This document shows, one piece after another, positions 21,901-33,381 of a DNA stretch of 64,000 nt (its first letter is position 1; every line of letters begins with the position of its first letter). The notes beneath the pieces are model-generated. The model ran no database searches. It was not told the origin of the DNA and worked only from the letters and a program-made list of their open reading frames with translations. The DNA comes from Nicotiana tabacum (taxonomy: Eukaryota; Streptophyta; Magnoliopsida; Solanales; Solanaceae), in contig NC_134095.1 in assembly GCF_000715075.1 (NCBI RefSeq), forward strand, positions 64,175,990 through 64,239,989, written 5' to 3'. The position numbers and the translations under genes are program-made.

Positions 21901-22338
21901 GTTTCTGCATATTCACCTATATATCCTGCCTTAGGACACTGTCTAATGAAATCCCTTAATTGTGCCTGAGTCGTGCTGTTTATGTGCTCGTTTGAGGAGG
22001 AAACTTTGAGCCTCTAATTGCTCCATTTATGTGCTAAAAGTCCTAATTGTTTTGATTGTCACCTTAGAATTTTCATATTTTAAAACCTTAGGGGTCCGTC
22101 GAGAACCATCTATAGGTAGAGGTACTTACCCTAATCTCTAGTAATGCAAACCAACCCAAGAGTTAACCGCTCTAGGTTCCCTAACGCACCGTAATCGATA
22201 GGTGGAGACTCTTCAAATACCCAATTTCCAAAAGGAGACTCTTCAAATACCCAATTTCTAAAAGGAAATGAGTCATTACACCCTGTGAATGTTGAAACGC
22301 GGACTTTCCCGTCAAAAGGAAAAAAAGGGGGTGCGATA
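18973..22338 (+). repeat. E1 3' LTR (3366 bp, deleted relative to 5' LTR)
   Basis: It begins TGTTGATACCC and ends GGGTGCGATA, in which the usual final CA has become TA. It is about 1.4 kb shorter than the 5' LTR. One deletion of roughly 870 bp is seen at about 20695 (5' LTR 5575-6446), another of roughly 430 bp at about 22118 (5' LTR 7968-8398), and one 88-bp repeat copy is missing near 21384. A short local duplication (CAAATACCCAATTTC twice) lies at 22214-22260. Shared parts are about 90 percent identical by eye. Confidence 0.94.
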
Positions 22339-22343
22339 ATGAG
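22339..22343. repeat. Target-site duplication of E1, right copy (ATGAG)
   Basis: Exact repeat of 3838-3842. After it the E2 gag frame resumes. Confidence 0.95.
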
Positions 22344-23213
22344 CAGCGGAGGCTTGAGAGGTTCAAGAAGTATAAGCCGCATGTATTCAGTGGTTTCGCA
22401 TCATATGATTCCCTAGGATTTCTGGAGAAGTGCTACCGTATCCTTCGCACTATAAGTATATCAGGATCGAGTGGGCCTTCTTTCACTACCTTCCAGCTTC
22501 GAGGAGCAGCCTACTAGTAGCAGCGTACTTTTGAGTTGGATAGTCCAGCTGAGGCAGCATCCCTTACTTGGACTCAGTTTTCAGATATGTTCCTGAGATA
22601 GTTTGTCCCTCAAAGCCTCAGGGACGCGTGACGTGCAGAGTTTGAGTATTTGCGCTAGGGCACTATGACTGTTTCGGAGTATGATGTCTATTTCACTGAC
22701 TTGGCTAGGCATGCACTAGCCTTGGTTGCTACAGTTCATGAGAGGGTTCGCCGGTTTATTGAGGGGCTCATTCCCAGCATCAGGTCTAACATGGCTCATG
22801 AGTTGGAGATGGATTTGGTGAGCATTGCTAGGAGAGTATAGGGTATGCATGCTCGAGATAGAGAGGAAAGGGAGGCAAAAGGTCTCGAGAGTCGGGCCAT
22901 TATTCTAGTGCCCGTGCTCTAGCTGCAATCCATCATGGTAGGGGTTATGTGAGTCGCCCTGTTCATTAAGCTCTTCCAGCAACCACTGGTATTCCAGCTT
23001 CTCCTAGACCTTAGAAGCCTAATTATGCACCTCTAGTATCAAGTGCGCCTCCTGCGCGGGGTGCTTTCACAGGTCAGTCCAGCAGACCTGGCCCGAGCTA
23101 GTCACAACCACCATGTCCTCCTAGAGTTTGTTTTGAGTGTGGTGACACACGCCATGTGGTGAGGGAGTGCCCTAGACTTGGGAGGAGTGCACCTCCACAG
23201 ACTTCTTAGCCGC
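22344..23213 (+). pseudogene. gag: E2 gag, C-terminal part
   Basis: It continues the gag frame broken at 3842: QRRLERFKKYKPHVFSG, then FLEKCYRILRT and the TFQLRGAA motif. Two adjacent stops follow at about 22515. After that come TWTQFSDMFL, MTVSEYDVYFTDLARHA and RRFIEGLIPSIR. A CCHC zinc knuckle of form C-x2-C-x4-H-x4-C (CFECGDTRHVVREC) lies at about 23129-23170. At least six stops and a shift near 22880 inactivate it. The match across the E1 insertion is what shows E1 landed in gag. Confidence 0.88.
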
Positions 23214-24042
23214 AGTGTGCCTTGCAAAGTTCCCAAGCTATAATTACAGCACCAGTTACTACCCACCTGCTCAGCCAGCTAGAGGTGGAGGACAGGGAGG
23301 TATAGTCCACCGTAGAAGGAGAGGCCAGGCTAGATATTATGCCCTTCCTGGCCATACTAAGGTTGTTGCCTCCGATTCTGCCATCACAGGTATTGTCCAA
23401 GTTTGTCATAGAGATGCATCGGTTCTATTCGATCCAGGATCCACTTATTCTTATGTGTCTTCTTATTTTGCCCCGCATTTGGGTGTATCTCGGGATTTTT
23501 TGAATTCCCCTATATGATTCTACTCCTGTAGGGGATTCTTTTGTGTGGACCGCATTTATCGGTCGTGTTTGGTTGCTCTTAGTGGTTTTGAGACCAAAGC
23601 CGATTTATTATAGCTCAGCATGGTAGATTTCGATGTTATCTTGGGCATGGACTGGTTGTCGCCCCATTATGTTATTCTTGATTGTCATGCCAAAACCATG
23701 ATGCTGGCTATGCCAGGTGTACCACGAGTAGAGTGGAGGGTTACTTTAGATCACACTCCCAGTAGAGTTATTTCATTCCTTAAAGCTCAGCGAATGGTTG
23801 AGAAGGGGTGTGACGCGTATCTAGCCTATGTAAGAGATATTAGTGTTGATACCCCTAAAGTTGATTCAGTCCCAGTAGTACGGGACTTCCCTGATGTGTT
23901 TCCAGATGATCTTCCGGGTATGCCACCCCATCGGGATATTAATTTTGGCATTGATCTGTTACCAGACACTCAGCCCATTTTCATTCCTCCGTATCGTATG
24001 GCCCCTCCTGAGTTGAAGGAGTTGAAGGAGTTGAAGGATCAA
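23214..24042 (+). pseudogene. pro: E2 protease and linker to reverse transcriptase
   Basis: An aspartic protease. The active-site segment VLFDPGSTYSYVSS is at about 23420-23465, with DPG where a DTG or DSG would be canonical (typical of this family). A stop at about 23515 and a frame change lead to DVILGMDWLSPHY from 23635. The linker [20 protein letters not shown], then VVRDFPDVFPDDLPGMPP, is open to about 24042. A short duplication (LKELKELKD) precedes a TAA at 24043-24045. Confidence 0.87.
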
Positions 24043-24830
24043 TAACAGGAACTACTTAATAAGGGTTTTATTCAGCCCAGTGTATCACCTTGGGGTGCTC
24101 CTGTCTTGTTCGTGAAGAAAAAGGATGGTTCTATGTGTTTGTGCATTGATTATCGCCAGTTAAACCAAGTTACAGTGAAGAACCGGTATCCTTTACCTCG
24201 TATTGATGATCTATTTGACTAGCTGTAGGGTGCACGAGTGTTTTCTAAAATTGACTCGCGTTCAAGTTACCATCAATTGAAGATTTAGGAGCCAAATATC
24301 CCGAAGACTGCTTTTAGGACTAGGTATGGTCATTACGAGTTCCTTGTTATGTCATTTGGGCTAACCAATGCCCCAGCAGCCTTCATACATTTGATGCACT
24401 GTGTGTTTCGGCCATATCTTGGCTCGTTCGTCATTATCTTTATTGATGATATTCTGGAATACTCCCGGAGTCGGGAGGATCATGAGCAGCACCTGAGGAC
24501 AGTGCTTCAGACTTTGAGGGAAAAGAAATTATATGCAAAGTTCTCGAAATCTAAGTATTGGTTGGTTCCGTGGTATTCTTGGGTCACGTGATATCGAGTG
24601 AGGGTATACAGGTGGATCTGGAGAAAGTGAAAGCGATGCAGAGTTGGCCCAGGCCATCCTCAGCTATAGAGATCTGCAGTTTTCTTGGCTTGGTGGGTTC
24701 TTACCGTCGATTTGTTGAGGGGTTTTCATCGATTGCACCACCTATGATCAGGCTGACCTAGAAGGGTGCTCCGTTCTAGTGGATGGAAGAGTGTGAAGCG
24801 AGCTTCCAGAAGCTCAAGACAGCTTTGACT
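24043..24830 (+). pseudogene. RT: E2 reverse transcriptase (broken)
   Basis: Conserved parts in order: [66 protein letters not shown], and the catalytic FIDDIL near 24436-24455 with both Asp present. TAG stops at 24220-24222 and 24226-24228 replace two Gln codons (FDQLQ in relatives), and another is at 24759-24761. A stop stands where the family has Arg near 24288. A shift near 24570 moves the thumb ([22 protein letters not shown]) to another frame. Confidence 0.9.
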
Positions 24831-25155
24831 ACAGCTCCAGTTTTGATATTACCTACAGGTTCGGGGTCTTATACTGTCTATTATGATGCCTCAAGGATTG
24901 GCCTTTGAGCGGTATTGATGGAGGACGGTAGGGTGATTGCCTACGCGTCCAGACAGTTGAAGGTACATTAGAAGAATTATCCTTTCCATGATCTCGAGTT
25001 GGATGCTATTGTTCACACCTTGAAGATCTGGCATCATTATTTGTACGGTGTTTCTTGTGAGATCAATACTGATTACCGGAGTTTGTTAGAGCTGCTGAAG
25101 GACTATGATATCACTTTCTTGTATCACCCGATCAAGGCCAATGTGGTGGCCGATG
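24831..25155 (+). pseudogene. RH: E2 RNase H (internally deleted)
   Basis: Readable parts are TAPVLILPTGSGSYTVYYDASRI, then [11 protein letters not shown] and [17 protein letters not shown]. At about 25085 the family's HLFKQ...RRW segment of about 20 residues is missing, so DYRSLL runs directly into [10 protein letters not shown]. The deletion keeps the frame. Stops occur near 24909 and 24970. The domain ends at [10 protein letters not shown]. Confidence 0.85.
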
Positions 25156-26460
25156 CTTTAAGTCACCGGGCGGAGAGTTTGGGGATTTTGGCTTATTTAC
25201 TAGTAGCAGAGAGGCCCATGGCGATGGATGTTCAGGCCTTAGCCAATCAGTTTGTGAGATTTGACCTTTCGAAGCCCAGTCGGGTTCTAGCTTGCGTGAT
25301 TTCTCGGTCTTCCTTATTTAATCGTATCAGGGAGCGTCAGTATGATGCCCCTCATTTGCTCGTCCTCAAGTACAAAGTTCTATATGGTGATGCCAGAGAT
25401 GTGACTATTGGTGATGACAGGGTATTGAGGATTCAGGGTCGGATATGTGTACCCAATGTTGATGGGCTTCGGTAGTTGGTTCTAGAAGAGGCCCATAGTT
25501 CGCGATATTCCATCTACTCGGGTGCCACGAAGATGTACCTGGAATTGAGACAGCACTATTGGTGGAGGCGGATGAAGAAAGATATAGTTGGGTTTGTAGC
25601 TCGATGCCTCAATTGTCAGCAGGTGAAGTATGAGCTCCAGAGACCAGGTGGGTTGCTTCAACAGATAGAGATTCCGGAGTGGAAGTGGGAGCGGATCACC
25701 ATGGACTTCGTGGTTGGACTCCCACAGACTCTGAAGAAGTTTGATGCCATTTGTGTTATTGTGGATCGGCTGATCAAGTCCGCACACTTCATTCCCGTGT
25801 GTACTACCTATTCTTCGGAGCAGTTGGCGGAGATTTATATCTGGGAGATTGTTCGTCTACATGGTATTCCAGTATCCATCATTTCAGACAGAGGTACTCA
25901 GTTCACATCACGGTTTTGGAGGGTCGTACAACATGAGTTGGGTACTCGGGTGGAGTTGAGTACGGCATTTCACCCCGAGACAGAAGGATAGTCCGTGTGC
26001 ACCATTCAGATTCTTGAGGATATGCTTTGTGCGTTGTATGGTAGGCGGCGCAGATCCCCAGTGGGTTGGTTCGAGTCGGGTAAGGCTAGATTATTAGGTA
26101 CATACTTGGTTCAGGACGCCTTGGAGAAGGTTAAGGTGATTCAGGATAGACTTCGCACAGCCCAGTCCAAATAGAAGTGTAATGCGGATCGGAAGGTTCG
26201 TGATGTTTCCTATATGGTTGGAGAGCGGGCCATGCTTCGGGTGTCACCTATGAAGAGCGCTATGAGATTTGGAAAGAAAGGGAAATTGAGTCTAAGGTTT
26301 ATTGGTCCTTTAGAGATATTGTGACGTGTTGGGGAGGTTGTTTATGAGCTTGCGTTACCTCCCAGCTTGGCAGGAGTTCATCCGGTATTTCATGTTTTGA
26401 TGCTTCAGAAGTATCGTGGTGATCCGTCACACATATTGGATTTCAGTTCAGTCCAGTTGG
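25156..26460 (+). pseudogene. INT: E2 integrase (broken, catalytic Glu lost)
   Basis: The zinc-binding segment is readable (HSSRYSIYSGATKMY, then CLNCQQVK). The catalytic core shows [13 protein letters not shown] with the first Asp and [13 protein letters not shown] with the second. The third catalytic residue falls in HPETEG-stop-SVCTIQ, where relatives have SERTIQ, so the Glu is Val here. After EDMLCA about 35-40 residues are missing and the sequence resumes at LYGRRRRSPVGWFE. The C-terminal GKKGKLSLRFIGP segment and HPVFHVLMLQKY are present. Stops lie at 25989-25991, about 26174 and about 26324. Confidence 0.88.
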
Positions 26461-26682
26461 ACAAGGATCTATCTTATGTTAAGGAGCCAGTGGCGATATT
26501 GCACAAGCGGGTTCGAAAGATGAGGTCAAAGAACATTGCATCAGTGAAAGTTCAGTGGCGGGGTCAGTCGGTCGAGGAGGCGACTTGGGAGACCGAGCAG
26601 GATATGCCCAACCATTATTCTCATGTTTTCACTACTTCAGGTATGTTTCTATGCTCGTTCGAGGACGAACGAATGTTTTAAG
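26461..26682 (+). pseudogene. E2 C-terminal chromodomain
   Basis: The reading from LSYVKEPVAILHKRVRKM through VKVQWRGQSVEEATWE to the stop after DERMF has the fold signature of a chromodomain (aromatic/VxWxG, then ATWE). In chromoviruses this domain guides integration toward heterochromatin. It is open in frame to its natural end at about 26682, and followed at once by the polypurine tract. Confidence 0.85.
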
Positions 26683-26690
26683 ATGGGGGA
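26681..26690 (+). other. E2 polypurine tract
   Basis: AGATGGGGGA directly precedes the 3' LTR. Confidence 0.85.
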
Positions 26691-29340
26691 TATAACGACC
26701 CCGGCAGTCATTTTAAGAATTAATGCCCAAATCCCCTATTAACTGCTTTCCTCGTGTGATTTTCTGCTATTGTGAGTTGCCGGGAGGATTCGTTTGGAGT
26801 TTCAGAGTGTTTTGGGACACTTAGTCCGTAAATGAGAGCTTAAGCTTAGAATTTGGACAGTAGTCGGAGCAATATGAAAACGGCCCCGGAATGGAATTCA
26901 GTCAGTTCCATTAGCTGCGTTGTGTGATTTCGGACTTAGGGGCGTGTTCGGATTGTGTTTTTGAGGTCCGTAGCTTATTTAAGTTTGAAATACCGAAAGT
27001 TGAATTTTTGAAGTTTCCGATTCGATAGTGAGATTTTGATATAGGGATCGGAATGGAATTCAGGAAAGTTGAGTAGGTCTGGGGTGTCCTTTGGGATGTG
27101 TATGCAAAATTTCAAGTCATTCGAACAAGGTTTGATAGACTTTTTGATCGAAAGTGGAATTTGGAAGTTTTGGAATCCTTAGGCTTGAATACGATGGTAA
27201 TTTGGTGTTCCGGTATTGTTTCGAGTGTTCCGAGGATTGGTACAAGTTCGAATAGTATTATGTGACTTGGTGGCATGTTTGGTTGAGGTCCCGAGGGCCT
27301 CGGGTGAGTTTCGGGTGCTTAACGAAAGTTGAATTGGACTTAGAAAAATCTGAAGGTTTGCTTAACCTTTCATAATTGCACATACGTGTATGGTACTGCA
27401 GGTGCGGTCTAAGGCAATGTTGAAATTGGTCGCAGATGCGGCCCAGAAGCGGCACCGCATCTACGGGTAAGAGGTCGCAGGTGCGGAAGTTGGGTTGTAA
27501 TGAAAAGCCGCAGGTGCAGTCCATTTACCGCAGAAGCGGGACTGCAGGTGCAGTCCCATAGTCACAGTAGCGGATTCGCTGGTCAGAAAAAGGGAAGAAT
27601 GAGGGTTTGAACTCAAAACTTGGAAAAAACTATTTGGAGCCCGGTTGAGAGCGATTTCTCGAGGGATTTTGAAGGAGAAACATTGGGTAACGTTTTCTAT
27701 CTTGATTTTGATCCTAGAACTATAATCTATTGTTGTCTTCCTCTTCTAATTAAGTAAATTGGGGGGGAAAGTTTGGAAAATGGGAGATGGTTTCCCCAAT
27801 TGAAAATTCGAGTTTTGAATGAAATTTTGACGTAAGATTTTGATGATTTTTGTTCAAGTGTGTTCGTGAGTTACTGGGGGTTCTGAATTTATAAATTTTA
27901 TCCTGTTCCGAGTCATGGACCAAGGGGACTTTTTGGGAAATTTTCTTAATTTTGCGTGTTGGCTTCGAATTAATTAGTTAAATTAGTCATTTGAAGTTAT
28001 ATTTACATTATGCAATTACTTTGAATAGATTTGGGTCATTTGGAGTCGGGTACTTATGGCAAGAACATGATTTCAAGTTGATTGAGCTGGTTCGAGGTAT
28101 AGTGGCTTTCCTAACCTTGTGTGGGGAAACTCCCCTTAGGATTTGGTATTGTGTTATGTAAGTACCGTGTATATGAGGTGATGAGTGTGTACACACGTTA
28201 ATTGTAGAAATCCCATTTTCATTAAGTTAATACCTATGTTTTCTTGTAATTGAGCAATATCTTTACTTGAAACCTCTTGCTTAGCTTAGGAAAAGCATGC
28301 TTATGTGATTTAACTGTCTTACCTGCTTTAATTACCTACTTGTACTCCATGCAGCATGTTAGAGTAGAATTTCTTGCTTTAATTCTAGAATAGAATTGTA
28401 AATTCTTCTGAGATTGTTGTGTGATTTACTTTGAGACTATGGGACGATATTCCGGGAGATCCCCCTGCATGTTTACTTTGGGACTACGGATCGGTATTTC
28501 GGTAGATGCCCCTTCACATTTATATTTGGGACTACGGGACAACACCGGGTAGATTCCCTGTACTGGATATTTACTTTGGGACTACGGATTGGTATTCCGG
28601 GGATTTCCCCTGCATATTTATGATTCGGACTACGGGACGATATCCCAAGAGATCATCTGGACATTTACGTTTGGGACTACGGGACGATATCCCAGGAGAT
28701 CCCCTATTGCTATTTTTGTGTACTGTGTTAGATTTTTTCTGTGATTTTATTCATTATAGACTGTTAGCATTTTTAGTATGTTGTCATATTCTATAATGTT
28801 ATACCTTATTTTTCATCTATAATCAGTAAGGCCCTGACCTTCCTCGCCACTACTCGACTAAGGTTAGGCTTGGCACTTACTGAGTACTGATATGGTGTAC
28901 TCATGCCCTTTCCTGCACATGTTTTTCGTGTGCAGATCCAGGTACTTCGGCTCATCCATACTTCCAGTAAGGTGAGGCGATCTTCAGATATTTCGAGGTA
29001 TATCTGTCGCGTACGCAGACCGAGGAGTCCTCTCTATTCTCACTTCTAGCTTTAGCTCTCCTGTATTTACTTTGTTTAGATATTTTGGAGTTAGCACACT
29101 TTGTAGTTATTCCACGGCTTGTGATTTCATGAGATTTCGGGTTTTGAGAGTTGATTCAGTTTGAGAGTTTATAATTGTATATGCCGAGCGGCATCTTAAA
29201 CGTTTTATTTATGTTTATTCTGCAGTTTTTGGGCTAGTTTTTATCTTTCGTTTCTTTTTCTGCAAATCATTAGGCTTACCTAGTCATAGAGACTAGGTGC
29301 CGTAATGACAGTTCACAAAGGGAGAACTTGGGTCATGACA
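26691..29340 (+). repeat. E2 3' LTR (2650 bp)
   Basis: It begins TATAACGACC (the TG start mutated to TA) and ends GGGTCATGACA. It aligns end to end with 573-3214. It carries the CpG-rich block at 27370-27590 and the stem-loop repeats at 28427-28711, where an extra GGGACTACGGGACGATATCC copy is better kept than in the 5' LTR. Confidence 0.93.
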
Positions 29341-29345
29341 ATTCC
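29341..29345. repeat. Target-site duplication of E2, right copy (ATTCC)
   Basis: Matches ATTCT at 568-572 in four of five positions. Confidence 0.7.
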
Positions 29346-30042
29346 AAAGTTACTTGAACCAATAACTCCGACTTAATACCATATCACACAATCTTCCCCC
29401 CTTTCGGAGAGTACTAAGACTTAGTGCTACGAAGATCTACATATAAATGTTTTACCTCTTCATTTTTGGCGTTTTTCCATATCATCAATGACCCTTACTT
29501 ACCTTATGGTAACCCTTTTATACCAGGGTTAACTGAATTTCTTACGCACAAAGGTGACGCCTAGTGTAACTAGAACACTTAGTCCCTTAAGATTAACCTT
29601 GCTCAGAGTGCTTACTTTAAGGAAGTGTCTTCCTAAATGACCTTTAAAGTTTATTCGTCTGTTGTCTATTCTATTATTGTTGGAACACGATCTCTGAAAT
29701 TCTCATGATGCCGACTATTACCAATTCATTCGATCCCTAATTCATGTTCGATTTTTTTTATTATCTTGTTTACTATCTCATACTAAATTCTATTACTATG
29801 GGGGTCTAATTTTTCCTTCTGGTAATAATGTTTGAGTCACCAACTCAATTCTCGAATGAGGATATAGCCTTTGGCCTATACCCTTTTATTGTCTCAAGGC
29901 TTGTCACCTCTTGTCTTTTCCTTCACTTGACTATAGACTCTGTCATTTTGTCATATTTTGATTTACCTTTATCATATATTTATCACATCTTGCTCATAAT
30001 GCTTCAATTACTCTCTTCTTATTCTCCGGCTAATATTACTAT
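29346..30042 (-). other. E3 interior, middle fragment (non-coding)
   Basis: AT-rich, no domain visible in six frames. It connects to the left fragment when E2 is removed and to 32419 when E4 is removed. Confidence 0.5.
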
Positions 30043-30047
30043 CTATC
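30043..30047. repeat. Target-site duplication of E4, left copy (CTATC)
   Basis: CTATC precedes the TGTCACGG end of the solo LTR and is repeated exactly at 32414-32418. Confidence 0.9.
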
Positions 30048-32413
30048 TGTCACGGCCCAACCTCCGAAGGCGCGACCGACGCTCAATCGAGTGAACCCAA
30101 CTGAGCAAGTCTTTTTGACACCTTCTACCCAACTCACTATGATCAAGAAACCATGCTTTCATTTAAATTAGACAGTGGGAAAGATCGTACATAAAACATT
30201 ACTACTTCATTTTAAGTTACAATCCTCAAACCATAGTTATATTCCCAAAACATTATACAGTTACAGTTTAGAGGAAACAAGAGTTTGGAAGTACAACATA
30301 GTCTAGTGACCCATCCAATACCTGAACATAACCCACACAAATGTCTACAGATCCTCTAAGGATACAAAAGATAGTTATGATAACACCGGCAACAAGGCCC
30401 CGGCTATACCTCAAAAGTGGAAATTTTATAACAAAAGGTGTACAGCACAACCCCTAAAGGAAAGGGGCTCACCAAGACTTCTGAGAGGAGGATACTCCGC
30501 TACGTGCGAGCGGCACTGTCCGCTATGGAGCCACCTACATTTATTTAAAAATGTAGTGCCCCCAGCAAAAGGGACGTTAGTACCATGGAATAGTACTAGT
30601 ATGTATAACTAAACGCCATCTTATTAGAAAGAACTATCATACAAGAATTCAAGGAAATCACAAGAGACAATCATAGCTTTAACCGAACACCACATCATCA
30701 AATAATGAATCATACAACTTTCACGTGATTTCCATAACTTTAATTTAGTGCATTTCATATGTTTATCATCATTCACAATACCACCGCTTTCATTGCGCGA
30801 AGTCCGATGACGGCCCGATCGGCTAAGCTGCCTCATTTGAGATATATACCTCAATCACTATTTCATTCTCACTTTCCGGTTTCAATTATCAACACAATAC
30901 CACCATGTGTGTAGCATGGCGTCCGATCACGACCCGATCGGCTAGGTCGTCTTTCCAAGATGTTAACCCTTTCCATTAATCATCTCACTTCAATTTTTGG
31001 TTTCACATATATTAGTTCATCAGCACTTGGGCCACAATTACCACATCATACTTGGCACTAGGACACATTCCATAACTGACGTTTCACATTATTCCCATTT
31101 TCAACATTAACCTTGCCATTTAAGATCATAGGCACATACAAAAGCAATTCAAGTTGTAAGCATAGAGAGGAATTCACCTAGTTCGGCATAATAATCGCAA
31201 TGTAACCTCGACTTGAAATTAGGCATTTTAGCACATAGTTCATGTTCTCCAGACATCCTCAATTTTACAAAGAATAGCACATTAAACACATGGATATGCA
31301 CCTTCCACATATATTCTCACAACACCAATTCATTTGATATAACAAGTACTACATCAATCAAATTTCGGACTTACAACATTTGGACGGACACGATGGAAGC
31401 TCAATTTCTTAGAAGAGTGGGTTTTATGCATACATACCTCAATAGAGCTTTCCTTAAATTCTTACAATAATTCCGAAACTCCTAGAAACTTCGATCTATT
31501 TTATGAGAATTATAAATTGAACCAAGAATTAGAGACATGATTGTGATTTTCGGGCCATTTTGTGAGAGATTTTTATCATCTTACACCCCATTTGCTATCT
31601 TTTTAACTCACAATCTCCCTATATCATATCATCATTTATGAATGCAAGATAATCAATTCTTTTACCCATGAACCCACTTGTTAATCACTTATTTTAATAG
31701 AATTTCGAAATCATAGATTAGGGCGCAAGTTCTTACCTCTTAGGGTAAAGATCTAGCAAATTTTACTTGAAAGTCTTCAAAGATTTGGTCAAGGATTGTT
31801 GTGACTTGGTGATAGTTAGTTTCTCCCTCTAGAACGCACTCTAGAACTCTATTTTGCAGTAAAATAGCATAAAAGGGGTCTAATTGGGTGTTTTTAATGG
31901 GATGGAGTCGGGTTTTAAAAGTTAGAAAATAGGAGCCCTGACACAATCTGCGATCGCATAATAGACATGTGGCCCGCAAAATGGCCCCCAAAACCTAAAC
32001 AAACTATCCGGGTATGCGATAAGAATGTGGTCCGTATACCTATTCTGCGGTCGCATAATGCACCACAGAATTACCCCTTGCAAAATTTCAAGGAGATTAT
32101 GCGATGACTATGCGGCTCGCATATTGATTATACGATCGCATAATTGGCCGCATAGTTAACCTCAAAAATAACCATCAAACTGTCTCACAATGCGGCGACT
32201 ATGCGGTCAGCATAACTATTATTCGACCTCATAATGGACCGCAGAAATGCACTTTTCTGAAAAATACTATTTCTTAACTTTTTAATGCACAGATCAATCC
32301 AAAGGGTCTGAACCGAGGCTCGCAAGCTCACCGCGAAGAATTTCTAACACATATTCCTAACTTGGCACTACGAGATCTCGGGTTTTGAGCGAACATTTTC
32401 ACGGGGTCTTTCA
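30048..32413 (-). repeat. E4: solo LTR (2366 bp)
   Basis: In plus-strand text it runs TGTCACGGCCC ... GGGGTCTTTCA; read on the minus strand it is TGAAAGACCCC ... GGGCCGTGACA, so it has TG...CA ends. Perfect CTATC duplications flank it and no interior or second LTR is present, which is the signature of LTR-LTR recombination. It contains a block of TGCGATCGCATA-like motifs at 31945-32240, and a TTTTAAAA box at 31913-31920 just downstream in its own orientation. Confidence 0.9.
31945..32240 (-). repeat. CpG-rich microrepeat block in E4
   Basis: TGCGATCGCATAA, TGCGGTCGCATAATG, GCGATGACTATGCGG and related motifs recur about ten times. Partial palindromes centred on GATC are common. A TTTTAAAA box follows at 31913-31920 in the direction of LTR transcription. 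Confidence 0.75.
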
Positions 32414-32418
32414 CTATC
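32414..32418. repeat. Target-site duplication of E4, right copy (CTATC)
   Basis: Exact match to 30043-30047. Confidence 0.9.
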
Positions 32419-33369
32419 ACTTTATTCGGATAACTTCAACAAAACATTATTTCACTTTTAGCTCCCCTTGCTTCATCTCACTAGCTCTTTAGTCACCTAG
32501 CAATCTCTCTTTACTAGGAACGGGAGCCATACAGAGGTAAATATATATCCCTTCTAGGATTCTAGTGCCAATCTTCCAAATTTTCCCAGATATTCTAGTA
32601 TTCATATCTAAATGTACTATTTTAGATTGAACCATTGGGGTGCCTCACAAGGAGAACTGTTACCACATTTGCAATATCCTTCGGAAATGTTAGCTAATGG
32701 TAATAATCCATCTACCATTTTGGGTTACTCTAACCCCAATTGGATCTTGTTATCCCCTTCTTCTCTTAAACTATAGCTGTCAACTCCCATAGGGCATAAC
32801 TGAGATGGGCGTGGCCAATTGTACATACCTCTGTTACTGTTGAAGGTAACTCAAAATGCTTATATTTCTCTTCCTAAATTGCAAATGCTGATAATCTTCT
32901 TTAGCTGGGCACCTCGTACTCTTTTTCAAGTTGCTTCTTTTACTTATTGAAACATGCATCCACGTCCTGATTCTCTCGTGGCTCTTTACCATATGGGTGG
33001 ATAGATAATTATGCCTTGGGACTCCTTATCAATAAGCTCACTCATCTTAATACACATATGATCTGCTGAAGACCTAACATTTACGCATCATAAGAATGAT
33101 GTAAAATCGAGTTCCTTTGATCAACTCTTCCACAACCATATTCAATCTCTTACCAACTGTATTGTGGATGTACGTATTCTTTCATTATGAATAAAATAGA
33201 ATTTAGGAGCTTGAATCCTTACAACTAAGCTCTACCACACAATCTAGAGTAAGAAGAAAGAATGACAGACCTAAATGCCCTATAGCCTCCTACTTATAAG
33301 TGTGGTGCACAACACACCCATAAACAAGACTCTACTAGATACAGCATGTTGACTCCCTAGGACAGAACT
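32419..33369 (-). other. E3 interior, primer-site-proximal part (non-coding)
   Basis: This is the start of the E3 interior on the minus strand (from 33385 leftward). A gag start would be expected within a few hundred bases, but no open frame of any length and no gag motif is visible. With the pieces at 29346-30042 and 1-567, over 2 kb of E3 interior shows no coding sequence. E3 may be a large non-autonomous (LARD-like) element, or its genes may lie off the window. Confidence 0.55.
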
Positions 33370-33381
33370 GCTCTGATACCA
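33370..33381 (-). other. E3 primer-binding site, initiator tRNA-Met type
   Basis: On the minus strand this reads TGGTATCAGAGC, an exact match to the canonical plant initiator-Met primer site, four bases inside the LTR end at 33386. It fixes the orientation of E3. Confidence 0.92.

Larger units (their letters stand above)
3843..22338 (+). mobile_element. E1: Ogre/Tat-like Ty3/gypsy giant retrotransposon
   Basis: An 18.5-kb element with very long LTRs. Its order is: 5' LTR, primer site TGGCGACTCTGGTGGGGA, leader ORF (9258-9614), gag, protease with DGGSS active site, G-patch-like segment, a 196-bp intron, reverse transcriptase (YVDD), RNase H, a second archaeal-type RNase H, integrase (HHCC and DDE), a long 3' untranslated region with hairpins and tandem repeats, polypurine tract and 3' LTR. 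The pro-RT intron, long LTRs, second RNase H and variable 3' region are known hallmarks of Ogre/Tat elements. The reading frames carry many TAG stops and a frameshift, so it is not autonomous now. It is the youngest visible layer because it interrupts E2. Confidence 0.93.
573..29340 (+). mobile_element. E2: Tekay/Del-like Ty3/gypsy chromovirus, interrupted by E1
   Basis: This is a full-length but dead LTR retrotransposon. Its order is 5' LTR (573-3214), initiator-Met-type primer site, gag, protease, reverse transcriptase, RNase H, integrase, C-terminal chromodomain, polypurine tract and 3' LTR (26691-29340). Gag is split by the 18.5-kb element E1 at 3843-22338. Removing E1 and one ATGAG copy rejoins gag in frame. 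Without E1 the element is about 10.3 kb. The chromodomain after integrase and the gag-pol domain order place it in the chromovirus branch; Tekay/Del is my family recognition. The two LTRs differ by roughly 10-15 percent by eye, so it is older than E1. Stops, frameshifts and deletions break every domain. Confidence 0.93.
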
